Shown here: positions 40,401 through 52,636 of the stretch, piece after piece
Layout: each line of letters starts with the position of its first letter
How positions within the stretch are numbered: position 1 is the first letter of the stretch
Assembly: GCF_022539665.2 (NCBI RefSeq)
Contig: NC_081335.1
Coordinates: forward strand, 1,240,001-1,304,000
Source of the DNA: Daphnia carinata
Taxonomy: Eukaryota > Arthropoda > Branchiopoda > Diplostraca > Daphniidae
Reading direction: 5' to 3'
DNA length: 64,000 nt
The notes under the pieces: generated by a model
Seen by the model: the letters and a program-made list of their open reading frames with translations, nothing else
Told to the model about the DNA's origin: nothing
The model's database searches: none
Position numbers and translations under genes: made by a program

Positions 40401-42147
40401 TATCTAGAGCTGTCGCCATCGATCTGACCAGATTTGAATAACAAGCCTCCAGAGAGTCACACAGTAAGAAGACTCGTTTTTTCAATAAGAAATACTAGAA
40501 AGGAAATTGAAAAAGAAATGAGATTTACGGCGAACGAAAAGAGACAAAAATTATTTTTTCACATACAACAAATGTGCGTGACTTTAAATTCATTGAGAAA
40601 AATAATATTTAACGAGTCAGGCTCGAATAATCTTTGTCTCTTTTGTGTGGATGGCAATTGAATAAATATATTGGTCAGATGGCGAAATGTATGTGCAAAG
40701 CCACTCGAAGACCTCGGGAGCGTGACGGAGCCCACATCGTTACCACCACGAAAAGGAAGAAACTACATCTATAAAGCTCTCAAACGCTCGTCGGTTCATT
40801 TGCGATCCATTAGTATCCAATCCTATATACTTCACATGGCGTGCGGATTGAAGTGATGGTGCAAAGAGGAAAGGGAAAAAAAACCGCACAAAAACAAATG
40901 AATAGAAAACTTATCAGTAGCAGAAAGCGAGAAACTTGAGATATTGACAAGGTATACATGAGGAAATGAAGACACCTAGAAATCGCCTCCTTTTCTTAAA
41001 ACTTGGCTGTTGAGTATTTCCAGTGTTTCATTTCAATAGCTATACGCTAGCTCATAATGAAGATCGGGTAGCATAACCGCGTTTTACTCTGGAGGGACCT
41101 TGTTAGCAAAGGAGTTATCGATTTCTTAGTTAGCACGTGCGACGGCTGCTCAAACCCTTCCAACTTGATGGGGTTCTATCTCACTCGTAACGAAGAAAAT
41201 CCCTGAGCTTTTTAATAAAATAATGCCAAATCAAATTACTAATTTCTGACTTTCTTCTTCGTGTAAAAATGCATGATTGAGAGTGGCAGATGCCACATAA
41301 CAAACGCAAGGTGGTTGTTTGCTAAAGAGAAGTTCATTACGATTTTACCTCACGCTGTCCATTATTTGCGGGCTCCAAAATTAAGAAAGGTAAAATGAAA
41401 AATAAATAAAAAGTAAAGTAAACTAAAATAATCAGCTGTTTTTTTTTCACAAATAACGAGTACAGCGTCAGTGGATCGAAAAGTAGAAATTTTTTAAATC
41501 CTCCTCTAAATACTCATGAATCTGCTCTGCACGCCCATCTGTTAACCTGCCCAAGCACATACTAGCTAGCTCTCACATTGTACGTTGTGCAGGAAAGTGA
41601 CAGTACACGTAAAGCTCTAAAAGATGTATGGGATTGTGCGTAATGCTTTTCCCTTGTAAGTCGACAGAGAAGAAGAATAAAAAGAAAACGCGGTACGTAC
41701 ATCTACAATGCTGCCGCGCGAGTGCCATAGCTGAAATGGTTCACTGGCTATGAATAAAGAGGCAAGATATTTTTACAGCCAACTGTTGACTGTTGCTTCG
41801 GCGATAGTTATGGCGAATTTTCTAACGCAAGTAAAGCACCACTTTTTCTATTCATTCCCACTTCTCTATGTTTTAATCAGAAGGATCTTCTGCCTGTCAT
41901 CCTGGCAACCAGTCATCAGGTAAGCGAATGAATTGCTTTCCTTGCAGGCAGCATTTCACTTTTTTTTTCTTCAAAAAAAAAAAAAAAAAAGAAAAAATCT
42001 TGGTAAACACTTACATAAACAGCGTTCCTAGGTGAACCCTTATCACTCGCTCCGCGATGTCCCGATCAATCATTTAAGCTGGTCTGAAGGAAAAAAGAGG
42101 ATGATTGGATGAGAAAAATCATTGACTATTTATGGCGAAGCTTCTTT
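37453..42147. other. Gene-free stretch upstream of DIP-like paralogue 2
   Basis: About 4.7 kb without a gene I can support. It probably holds regulatory DNA of paralogue 2 and the 3' UTR of the coiled-coil gene. The longest open frame (38159-38686, +) starts without ATG and runs through an A-rich tract, so I do not call it. Confidence 0.5.
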
Positions 42148-43344
42148 TCACCTAATGGGTTCCTTCTGCTCGAGTGACAAGTAGTGTGCCAACTGATTCA
42201 AAACTTGCTCGTGTTTCCGTTGAAGATCCAGCTTTTCTTCACGCTCTCTTCCAAGATCCACACGTAATTTGTCCTCACGTTGCTTTGACTACAAGATTTA
42301 AGTGAGAATCGTTAAAATCAAAATTTCTTGCACCTACTTAAACTGCTAGTAAATAATTAATACCATTTCAAGTTGATGGCTTAACGATTCCTTTTGCTTA
42401 CGTAGAAGGCCGACAGTATCATTTTTCCCCAGATCTTCTTCCATAGTGCGAAGTTGAGCTACATTACAAATTAATAGTTGATCCCATGGTGCTAAATAAA
42501 TGTTTGAATTCTGCTATTGGTTTACCTTCAGTAGCACATAGCTTTTTCTCTAACTCACTGTGGTTGGTCCGAGAAACCTGTGCAATTTTCCATTTTCCCT
42601 CGGCCTCTTTTTGTATACGGCTGGCGTACATTTGTATCATTTCGCAAGTCTCGATTAGTTTCAACTGTTTAGTTTCTAAGGCTTGAAGACATCTAAAAAG
42701 AATAAAGTTATACTAGGGCTGAAATATCTAACATTATTTCGCTACTTCAATCAAATTACTGTGCAAGGTTTTCCTGCTGATTGTGGAGCTTAGGTAAACC
42801 TTCGACAACGGTACGAACATGTCCGTAAACTTTTTTAATTTCTTTTTCGAAATGGCCAATCTTTAACGTCAAGCATTGCTTTTCCATCTTGCAAATGACG
42901 AAGATTAATTATACATTTTAAAATTAGCGATTCATATGCTCTTTGGTACGTACTTGAACTTTACGCAGTTTTTCGGCATAATCCAAGATGGCCGCTTCCT
43001 GGCGACTAGTTTCCTGCTGATGGGATTTCGTAAGAGCGCCAAAATCGTCGTTCATCTTCTTCGTTTCTTGGTTGCTTTTAGCTAATTTCAGTTCCAACTG
43101 CCGACAATAAGCCGTTTTGGCATGCAGTTCTGATTCTTTTTCTATTAGACCCAGATTCAGACGGCTCAATTCGACGTCTAACTGCGCCACTTGGTCCTTT
43201 GTCGCCGGAACGCAGTCAACGAAAAAGGAAAACATGCAAGTCAGTTAACGTTTTTGGATAAGGGCTACTTCAACAACGTAGGCTTACTCTTTTCATCTTT
43301 AACTCTTCAAGAAATATAGACAATTCCATTAATTTACAGTCCAT
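42148..43344 (-). CDS. Unrecognised coiled-coil protein
   Basis: I do not recognise the family. Six exons (5' to 3'): 43344-43288, 43196-42954, 42887-42760, 42692-42526, 42458-42364, 42288-42148, giving 276 aa. Nearly the whole protein is predicted helix with charged heptads, for example DVELSRLNLGLIEKESELH, KIGHFEKEIKKVYGHVR and ELEKKLCATEAQLRTMEEDL. The end is HYLSLEQKEPIR and then a stop. All six exons join in frame. The last stop depends on no further splice: using the GTGAAA at 42150 as a donor would add only two residues. A structural role at the cytoskeleton or centrosome is possible, but this is a guess from the coiled coil alone. An upstream exon cannot be excluded. Confidence 0.7.
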
Positions 43345-44630
43345 TTTTTCAGCAAAAGCAATTGTAACGATAATTGGCTTAATGATTCACCTCGCCGTGT
43401 GCTGGCTAGAAGTCAAAGTTCGTCTGCTCTCCTCTGCATGGTTTCTTCTTCTTCCACCTTCAAGATCCAATTCATGGAGGATACATTTGTCTTAACTCAC
43501 CAACGCTTTTGCCAAGTTTGGAAGAACGCAAGTGTTTCATATTCGAGACGACAAGTTACACTTAAACAGGTTAGTAGCTTAGTACTCTTCGTATGAAACC
43601 TACGGTTGTGAATGCCTACGTGATATCGGCATCGTTAGGGGTAACCCTTACTCCATTAGCCGAGATGTGCACGAGCCTACTTGCCAAATAAATAAATAAA
43701 ATAACTAATGTATATATATTTATTAATTATTTAAATTTTGAGAATTATTATTTAACAAAAAACTTATTGAAATTGGATCTGTGCTCTGTACTTAATCTTT
43801 TGAACCATATTTGATTTTTCCCCCATTGCTAATATTTTTGGATTTTCGAAACATATGCACCCATTAAAACTTTAGAATTTGCCAGTTTATGGGAAAATTT
43901 TTAAACATAAAACTATGTTTCTTGTTTCCGATAAACGCCAAGTGGACAAGGATTAAACAATACTCTACAGAACACGCCGAAAATCTTTCATATTTTTACC
44001 ACTAGATAGCCAAACATCGCATTTCGTTTTTTAAAATAAACCGCCTTTATTTAAAAAAAAAATACCGCCAAAATGAAATTGCAATTCTTTTTAGTGAAAT
44101 GACCAAATTGCATAAAGAAGAAAATGAGCAACTCACATCGCCGTTTCAGATTAATGCAATCTGGTACTCTAAAGCTCGATAATTACAAAGGCAGGTTTGA
44201 AGACTAATAACTGATCAGCTCATAGTTGTTAGTAATCGATGGACAGTTAAACAATGTCAGTGGTTGTAAAACTATTATGTATTTAAGGACAAGTTTTAAC
44301 TTTTTCTTTGAGCATTACAAGCCTTTGTGAGATTTTTGCACTTTTGGTACTGTCATGTGGGATTGGGATTCAATCAAGGGCTCACCAAATGATAGCAGTA
44401 AATACGTATATGCAAAGTAGGTGGGGGTTGAGTATTTGAAACGGGCGTATCTACAATGCCAAAGCACTTAGTAAGTGACCAGGGTGGTTCTCGCCTAACA
44501 GTATCTTTAAAACAATTAGGTCGTCAGATCAAGTAATACGTGACATGAGATTTCGTCGTGTGGCTGGCTAGAAAAGAGATGCACCGGTAATGCACATATT
44601 TTAGTTACTGCAATGCTATTCATTTCCTCT
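43345..44630. other. Spacer between the coiled-coil gene and the SLC7 gene
   Basis: AT-rich. It includes the 5' flank of the coiled-coil gene and the 3' UTR of the transporter. No coding sequence that I can support. Confidence 0.5.
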
Positions 44631-46880
44631 TTACTCTTCTTTCACTGCCATCATAAGCTTCTGCACCGTACACGTTGCAGACCCTAATAATAGAGGAATA
44701 TGATTTAGAGTTGAGATGGAAATAGTGTGAATTCAGGCATTTCATACTGGACAGAGATTTGAGCCATTCTGGCTTATTTTCCCAATAAATGCCTATAAAA
44801 TAGGCAGGAATTCCAGTAGCCGTGATAAGAAGACCAGCCCCTACTTCATAAGGTCGAACATATATTGGCATAAAGACCAAAAAGCCGCAGATCATTAAGA
44901 AGGCTATGGGGAAAAACAAAGATACCTATGTTTGGCAATGAGATAAATAAACTTTAGCTTCCATGATTCCAATTGAAAATTAATCTAACCACCTTGATGG
45001 GCCTGTGGAGATCAGGTTCCTTGTAACGGAGCCACAGTAATCCCGCTACTGACCACATTAGGAACATGGATTCGACGAACGCCGCATAATCAATGAGTGT
45101 GTACACATCACTGGTGCACAACATTACCAAGGAAATAATACCCTGGAATAAAAAGAAGGAAAACAACGTGGAACTTTCTGAGTTTTTCCAAATAACCGGG
45201 TTATCCTTTTACGAGAAAGATAAGAGATGGTGCAGGGGTAAGTTTGCTAATGTTAATAAGAGCCAGCATATCTGGTAGGTGGCCTTGTCGAGCCCCCACG
45301 AAGCACAACCTAAAAAGAAAAAAAGAAAAACAAAAGTAAACCAGAAAAGATTGTGTACGTTTGTTCATAAAAAAACATGGAAACCTGCTTTTTCAATACC
45401 TTGAACTTGTCATGATATGAACTGACAGTCCACCAAATGCAGACATGGCTACACACACAGGCATCAACCAGTTCATCATTCCCAGCATTTTGTCCCCTAG
45501 AGTCTGTAGAAGAACAATGGATGTAATTGGCCAAACGGAAAAAAAAGAACAAAATAAAAAGAAGTAATAGAAGGGTGACGTACCACAGCGATTGCATTAG
45601 AAGACAACATTTCGGTAGGGGTTAGGACGCCAAGATAAGCTACGTTTGCTAGCACGTAAATACCCGTCACCAAAGGAAGTGATATGTAAATAGCACGCGG
45701 GAGATTCCTAAAAAAGAAATTTTATCTACATAATATTCCTTGCAGCTATTTGAAATACGTAGAATGCATACCTGTAAGGGTCCTTTAACTCTTCTGTCAT
45801 GAAGTTGAGATAATTCCTTGAAATGGGAAAAAAAGGCAAGATAAAAGTAAAATCCAGGCAACTGGTTTACATTTCTACGAACCATCCACAATAGGAGAAA
45901 ATTCCGGAATAGAACGACACTGCAATTTGACCTGGATCAGTTGCTGTGTTCTGCCAAACTTTTTCGGGTGAAAAGTTATCATTTACACCCATGTATAAGG
46001 CAAACAAGCCCGTGACAACGACTATCCCCAGCGCTCCAATTTTCGAGAACATGAAGACATCCTGCAACTTGGTAGTTATGCGTACGTCATACGAATTGAG
46101 AAAAGTCAAGAAACCTGCCATAAGAAAATTTGTGAGGATTGGTTAACTCTGATGACATGTTGCTTACATATAGCAGCAGCAGCCAGCAGTCGAACAGCAT
46201 CATCCGGATTCTCGCAATCGGGAAAAAAAGGTTTAATAACGTAATTGGCAAATGTCAGCCCCATAATAGCATTGGTGGTGGGTCTGTGGTCCAATAACGG
46301 AATCATAAAATACCAGTCACCATAATTAAGCTAAACTATTCGTTACACAAATATCAAGTTGGCATCCCAAAGAAAAAGAAATGCCGGCAAGGGGCCAAAC
46401 GCCCTATGGATGTAAGCGTAGTCTCCGCCTTATAAATAGAAAAATACATTTAGTTTTTAAAAGATGACCCAGAACGGTCCGAATAACGTGTTAGTCTGAC
46501 CTGAAAGTGGAATGGCTGTGCCTAGCTCAGCGTAACACATTGCTCCGATCAGCGAGAGCAAGCCGCAAAGAACCCATACAATCAAGGAGAAGCCAACTGA
46601 GCCAGCATCTTTCAAAACACCCTTTGGTGAAATGAAAATTCCTGATTAAACAAGAAAAAAGGTTTTTTAGTACATCAAACAAGATTTATGTGACTATGAT
46701 TGGTTTACCAGAACCCATAATGATTCCAAGAATGATGGCAGTTCCTTCCAACAGGCCCAGTTCCTTACGCATTTTGACGCCTTCATCTTGCTGAGGGGTA
46801 TCACCGTCAGGGCTAGTTAATGCTGATGCAGGTAATAGTGGCTGGCAAGTTGGAGGGAGAGGTTTACCATCGTCCTTCAT
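44631..46880 (-). CDS. SLC7 (LAT-type) amino-acid transporter light chain
   Basis: Multi-pass exchanger of the SLC7 heteromeric amino-acid transporter family; 497 aa (LAT1 507), expected 12 membrane segments. Exons from 5' to 3': 46880-46709, 46641-46501, 46428-46347, 46283-46168, 46114-45883, 45816-45772, 45707-45584, 45503-45400, 45309-45213, 45142-44993, 44925-44748, 44683-44631. Key motifs are [13 protein letters not shown] in TM1, [18 protein letters not shown], and [15 protein letters not shown]. Cys155 in FFPDCENP is at the position that forms the disulfide with the CD98-type heavy chain in LAT proteins. The similarity is to LAT1/2 and the insect Minidiscs/JhI-21 group; substrate range is inferred only. 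Just upstream of the ATG an acceptor at 46898 indicates a 5' UTR intron. Confidence 0.93.
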
Positions 46881-48219
46881 TTTCCGGTGGATGGCTCCTA
46901 AAGACAAAAGTATGTTTAGATCGACGACTTGGCAAATACTTCTATGGAGAATTTCGAATCGTCACTAATCGAAGTGGCTCTTTCAAGAAAGAAAGAAGCT
47001 ACTTTGTTTCCAAAAAAAGCTGTTTATTCCAGGTAGTGCTTGCAGGTACGTATAGGATTAAAAGTTACGAAAGACCCTGGGAACTTCCAAATCTGGGAGT
47101 TGTTGATGTATTTTTAGAAATGCGACGGGAGGATTCAAGTTAACCGCTTATCAGCAAAGGAGCTACTAAGTGGTCGTGCATGTTAATTGAGAAACAGAAA
47201 AACGATTGCGTACTGCGCATAAATTTCATTCCCACCCAAGGTCAACTGAAATTGATGCTTAAGGCTCTTCTTCACAATGTTTTTTTGGAACAACGATATT
47301 GCATGTTCAAGTTTGTAATAATGCGTTAAATTAAATACGATATAAAATCACGAAGTTCTTTTTAAATTTTTCGAATATTTTTCAAACTGTCAACTGAAAC
47401 ACGCCCCAAGTATTTCACTTATCTATCACATTTTTTCAGCGTGAAAGTCATCAAGGAACTGTAATATTGAATTTCGAAACTGGTAAATTCTATGCGTGCC
47501 TCCTGACCGAAACTTAAAAGAATGGCACAATTTCAATCAATAGAAAAATTTGACCATTTTTAATAGCTAATCTCAAATCATATCCTGTATTTGCACCCGG
47601 GCAGAGAACAACCAGGATAACTGGTTCTCTTCTTATAACCCTACTAGGAAATTGTTGCTGTTTAACAGAATACAAAATTCACAATAGCATAGATTGGTCG
47701 GTTGTAAACACAAATACTGAATTTGACTTTTAAATGCTGCCCTCAGCCGGCTGAACTTGGCACTGAAGCAAATAATTAAAAGGGGCTGAAAAGTGTTTAA
47801 TTTACCATTAGCTACTTGTGCCGCAAATCATAATGTTTGACAAAATGACAGTTAGCATGGCCTGATGGTTAATGGTTTTTCGAAGAAATATATTCCATAT
47901 TCAGCCGCCAGGTGACGTGAGAATTTGAGAATCGTTTGGCAATTTTTGTGCTACGTTCGACCGCTCTAGTTCTATCTTGTTCTACGGGGAAAAGCGATGC
48001 AAGTTGCCGGGACAAGAGAAGAGGCTTCCTTAAGGTAGGGTCAATGTCCGAACGATTTCAGCAAACCTTCGTCCTCTTGTTCCCTTTCTTTTTTCGGAGC
48101 AACTAAAGCCGTGAGTTTCAGTAACGCAGACGAAAAGCGTTTCACAAGCGAAACTTCGATCGAACGATTCTCGTATTTCGATAGTTTCTTGCTACATCCT
48201 TGTTCTCATATCTCACGGG
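46881..48219. other. Divergent promoter region of the SLC7 gene and guanine deaminase
   Basis: Holds 5' flanks and leaders of both genes. A short plus-strand open stretch starting ATG at 47997 and ending at a good donor (TTAAG|GTAGGG, 48034/48035) could be part of a 5' UTR exon of the deaminase. It does not join in frame to the coding exon that I can see. Confidence 0.45.
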
Positions 48220-50534
48220 ATGCAACTCTTTTACGGTTTAGTTATTCATTCTAAATCAATTGACGATCTGTGTTTCCTTTCCAACACAGTGTTAATCGTT
48301 GATAACGGGAAGGTAAACAAAAAACGACTTTTTCTAATCACAACATAGTCAAAATTTTCATTCCCTGTAGGTTACATGCTTGCACTTAACACTTTTTGAC
48401 AAGTTTAGTTGTGGATAACAAATTTGCCTGATATTGCTGAAATGGTGATGGTAAACTACTGAAATCTGAAAAAAATAGCAAACTTGTTTTCTAAACAGAC
48501 TCACTTGTGAAGAAAAAGAATTCGCGGTCTATCAGCCAGGGTTAGAGATTCTGCACTACAGGCTTTTTCTGACTAGAAATAGCTTGGGGTGAAGGGGATG
48601 GAAAAAAAAAACGACAAAGCTTGCACGTGTGTCGATGCCAGCCAGTCATAACATGACATCATAGATGGCTCTCGATAAGTAAAAACCCTGTTAATAGATG
48701 GCCTAGATCTTACGCGCGTGATATGTCAAATATTTAAAGCGATCTGTTTCTTCTTTAAAAATTCAGATTGTGTACATTCAAGAAAACGCTGACATTAATA
48801 AGGTTCAACAGGAGCACAAAATTTCTTCTGAAAATGTAGTCGTCTTGAAAGAAAAGTAAGGAAAATTTATAATGCATCAGTAACATATTCAGCCATTAAC
48901 GTTTCTTCTGTTTGCAGTGAATTTCTTATGCCAGGAATGATTGACACCCATATACACGCCCCCCAATATATCAATGCAGGATGTGGTCTAGATCTGCCAT
49001 TACTAGGTTGGCTGAACAAATATACTTTCCCAACTGAAGCTCGTTTCAGTGATCTAAGATTTGCCAATGAAATCTACACCAGAGTAGTTGTAAGCTAAAT
49101 ATTTTGCAGTAATATGCTAAAACAGTATTTTGATAATATTTTTATTGTGCAGGCAAACACTTTGACTAACGGAACAACCACTGCCATGTATTTTGCAACC
49201 ATCCACAAAGATTCTGCTCTCTTGCTGGCAGACATTGCATACCAGATAGGGCAAAGAGCCTTTATCGGCAAAGTTAGCATGGATCAGAATTCTCCAGAAT
49301 ATTACATTGAAGACAAAGGCAGTGCTGTTAAAGACATAGAGGATTTTATAGTTGCTCTGCAATCAAAAAATGTAAGGCAAATTATTGTATTATTTTAATT
49401 AATCTTCAAATAATCTATGACTTCATTTTTCCTATCCAGTATCCAAATGTTCAGCCTGCAATCACTCCCCGGTTTGCTATCACATGCTCAATGAACCTCA
49501 TGAAAACTTTGAGTGAACTGGCATCCAAATATAATGTTAACATACAAGTAAGCAAAATTTTAGTAGTATATTATGGTGAGAAAAAAAAAAGAAACCGATA
49601 AGAAATACTTTATTTTACAGACTCACGTTAGCGAAAATCTTGCTGAGTGTGATGTTGCAGTAAGCCTGCATGAAGGATGCCGAGATTACGTCGATATTTA
49701 CGCACAAGCAAATTTACTCACTGCCAAAGTAATTTTATAAATTATTTTTTCAACTATTTTCCAACAACAAAAATTTGTATGTACAGACCATTCTAGCCCA
49801 TGGAGTTCACTTGTCCGACAAGGAACTGGAAGTCCTTCACCAGTATCAGACTTCAATCTCTCACTGCCCAAATTCAAATTGCTCAATTCGTAGTGGAATG
49901 TGCGATGTTCGTCGCCTGATGGAGAAAGGTTTACGTGTTGGCCTTGGAACTGGTAATGAATTTTTATGGACAAATGCCACTTACTTTCGGATTTTACCAT
50001 TCTGTTCAAACAATAGACGTTTCCGGTGGCTTCAGTTCTTCTATATTGGATGCCATGCGTTTTGCCATCACAGTTTCTAACATCCTTTCGTTGTCCAAAC
50101 CCGAAGAGTATAAACCGCTGAATTTCAGAGATGTATTTTTCATGGCTACGCTAGGAGGGGCTCAAGGTAAAAATAAAAAATATTCATAAAATAAATAATG
50201 AAATCTCAATGTTAACTCAAAGTATTTTGCGTCTTTTTTTTTCTTTTTTACGTTATTTCATTTCTTAGCTCTAGGACTGGATGACAAAGTGGGAAATTTT
50301 GAAATCGGCAAAGAATTTGACGCATTGGTTGTGAACCTTGCCCCAATGGATGGTAACCTAGAAATCTGGTCGGATGAAGGCATGGAAAATCGGCTGTCAA
50401 AGTGGATTCATCTCGGCGACGATCGATCGATTTCTCGGGTTTACGTTAACGGAGTAGAAGTCAAGGAAGGGGCGACTAACACTCTGAGAATTAAGCGACT
50501 AGGAAGCAAACGAAAATCGTCGGAAATGGTTTGA
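48220..50534 (+). CDS. GDA: Guanine deaminase
   Basis: Zn-dependent amidohydrolase converting guanine to xanthine and ammonia in purine breakdown; cytosolic; 456 aa (human 454). Exons: 48220-48312, 48767-48855, 48918-49089, 49153-49371, 49440-49547, 49621-49728, 49787-49952, 50017-50166, 50269-50534 (TGA). Metal and active-site motifs are His72/His74 in PGMIDTHIHAPQY, THVSE (His229), LAHGVHLS, SHCPNSN and GLGTDVSGG (Asp319). The start matches the family: MQLFYGLVIHS corresponds to the region before the VHS motif of other deaminases. The C-terminus ends in a short basic tail (KRLGSKRKSS) that I did not match to the family. Confidence 0.94.
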
Positions 50535-51173
50535 GACTTAAAATTCTATTTTTGCTTTATTCGTCTTCAACTGCTAGTACAAACATGGTTAGTTAGAGTG
50601 ATTTGACTGCCGCCAGATGAGACGAACATTCCGAGATTCGTCCATTCCCAAGAAAGTGTACGCCAACAATAAGCTCTATCATTTCATTTCCCTTCCTTAA
50701 GACGGTAACGGCTTTTTTTATTTTAGAATTTGACTCTTCTAAGCAACTTGATTAAAAATGAACATAATAGCTATCCAGATGTAATATCCGGTTTGACTAG
50801 TTTCCCCTTCCACCAGTGGAAATAAAAAAACTGGTTAAGCTCATTTTAGAATGTAAAACTTACAATTGAGTGCAAAAAATATAAAAAATTGGGTTAAAAC
50901 TATTTTTATCGATTAAGAATATCTTTAGTGAGCTTTGATTTTTGTTGTGAAATACTTGTTTACGACCACCTCTGAAAGCACGTAACTAATCGTGGCGCCA
51001 CCATCGACCACGTTTATTGACCTTTTTTTCTACTCAAAAGAGGGGGATCAACAACGTGCAAATGGCAACGTGTGGTCATTCAAACTTTAGTTTCCTCCCG
51101 TGAAAGATCACTATCATCTGCCTGCATATATTGTTTCTTTTTTCTCAAGAAACGACGACTTTGTGTGTTGACC
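50535..51173. other. GDA 3' UTR and LRR gene 5' flank
   Basis: No coding sequence. An AATAAA at 50821-50826 may end the GDA transcript. The leader of the LRR gene lies near the end of this stretch. Confidence 0.5.
50821..50826 (+). terminator. Probable poly(A) signal of GDA
   Basis: AATAAA, 287 bp after the GDA stop, within an A-rich stretch. Confidence 0.35.
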
Positions 51174-52605
51174 ATGCAAACAGGCACGGCCAAAGATTGT
51201 TTCGACAGTTTTGATTGTTGCCATTTGCAGATTGTATCTTTGCTCGTTTGGGCGCTTGTGTGTTCTACAGAAGCCTCTATTTGCCCCCCAGCTTGCCAGT
51301 GCCTTTCAAAGAACGCATGGACATGTGATAATATAAGTTCAGTTGCAGAGATTTGGAGGGATTCTGGAATGGTGGTCGAAGAGTTGACTCTGAATCACAT
51401 TAAAGATCTAAATAGCACGGATGACCAAAGCTTCAGTGACCATTTTGGGATATTCGTGGCTGTTCGCAGGCTAAAGATTCAGCAATCGGCTATCAGCAGC
51501 ATTTCGGCATCCTTTATTGATTCCTTCCCTATTGTGGAAACAGTATTTTTGGAGGATAACCAGTTCTTGTGCAGCGAACACATTTTATCTCTTCAAAGGT
51601 GGCAATCGAAAATTGATGGGTTTAATAAGTTACAGTGTTCCTCGCCAGATGGCCTGGCCCGGACGAAAGTTTTTAAGGCGCTAAAATCAATTGGACGCGC
51701 CATTAAAGAATGTCCGAGACCATGCCGTTGTGTCGTAAGATCTATTGACTCCCAATATTCTATACCAAATTTGCTAGTCAATTGTAGTCAATCTAAACTT
51801 AAGAGTACACCTGTATCTCTGCCTAAATCTTGGGTGATAGAACTTGATTTGAGTCACAATAAGGTGAGTTAATTTTCTTTGACCTTGATTCCATGTGGCC
51901 ACACTTTTTAACAATTGCTTCATGACTACCTGCTAGATTGAAGATGCCACTCCTCTCTTTAATCTTCCCGTCTTTCGAAATGTGTCTGTGCTTAATCTTG
52001 CTCATAACCATATTCATAACATTCAAGTACCAAACGCTACTGGACATAAAAACCATTTCAGACTTTTGAACTTGGCCAACAACAAACTTACTCAAGTAAA
52101 AGAGATATCACATTAGTTATATGTAATTTCTTACTCAAATTTGTTTCTTCATTTTCCAGCTAGAAAACAGTGTGATATTTGATACAGAAAATTTCTCGTA
52201 TGAGCCTCTAGTCATGCTCAGAAGCAATCCCTGGATCTGTGACTGCGATTCAGTAAAAATGTTTCAGGTAATTATCGATTTTGTTGGTTCTCTAAAGATG
52301 TAATTTCATTTTGTATTTCTTAACTGGAACAGAGTATTGCAATGAAGCAGTTGCACGTAATTGGGGATTTCCTCCACCTGACATGTGGTGGAGACTTTGA
52401 AGGCCATTTAATCAGTTCTCCTGCCTTCCTTCAGAGGCTCTGCCACGTACCAGCCGTAGCAATAATGACGATTCGCTGTGTCAACATTCTCTGTTTCATC
52501 TTTGTCGGACTGGCATTGATAAAGACTGCATTTGACTTGCGATCCATATACGCCGTAGGCATATTCCATTACTTCGCTCATCTTTTGCTGCCTCCACGAA
52601 AATGA
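51174..52605 (+). CDS. Single-pass LRR membrane protein
   Basis: Extracellular leucine-rich-repeat protein with one membrane segment, 409 aa. Exons: 51174-51863, 51937-52095, 52160-52267, 52333-52605 (TGA). A hydrophobic signal (IVSLLVWALVCS) follows a 19-residue N-terminal stretch. An acceptor-like CATTTGCAG at 51230 suggests that the true first exon may lie upstream and supply a shorter start. The Cys clusters ICPPACQC and ECPRPCRC are both LRRNT-like, which is unusual. LRR units include VIELDLSHNK and VSVLNLAHNHI, then an LRRCT start NPWICDCD, and a transmembrane helix at about 361-382. The cytoplasmic tail is about 27 residues. The layout recalls insect Halfway/singed-wings-2 proteins, but I am not sure of orthology. 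Confidence 0.78.
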
Positions 52606-52630
52606 TCTCATCCTTCCCAACAGCTATGTA

Positions 52631-52636
52631 AATAAA
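52631..52636 (+). terminator. Poly(A) signal AATAAA of the LRR gene
   Basis: AATAAA, 26 bp after the LRR stop; a second copy follows at about 52740. Confidence 0.5.

Noticed and set aside
47867-47920. A-box-like GGCCTGATGGTTAATGG
   Set aside because: No B box at tRNA spacing and no cloverleaf.
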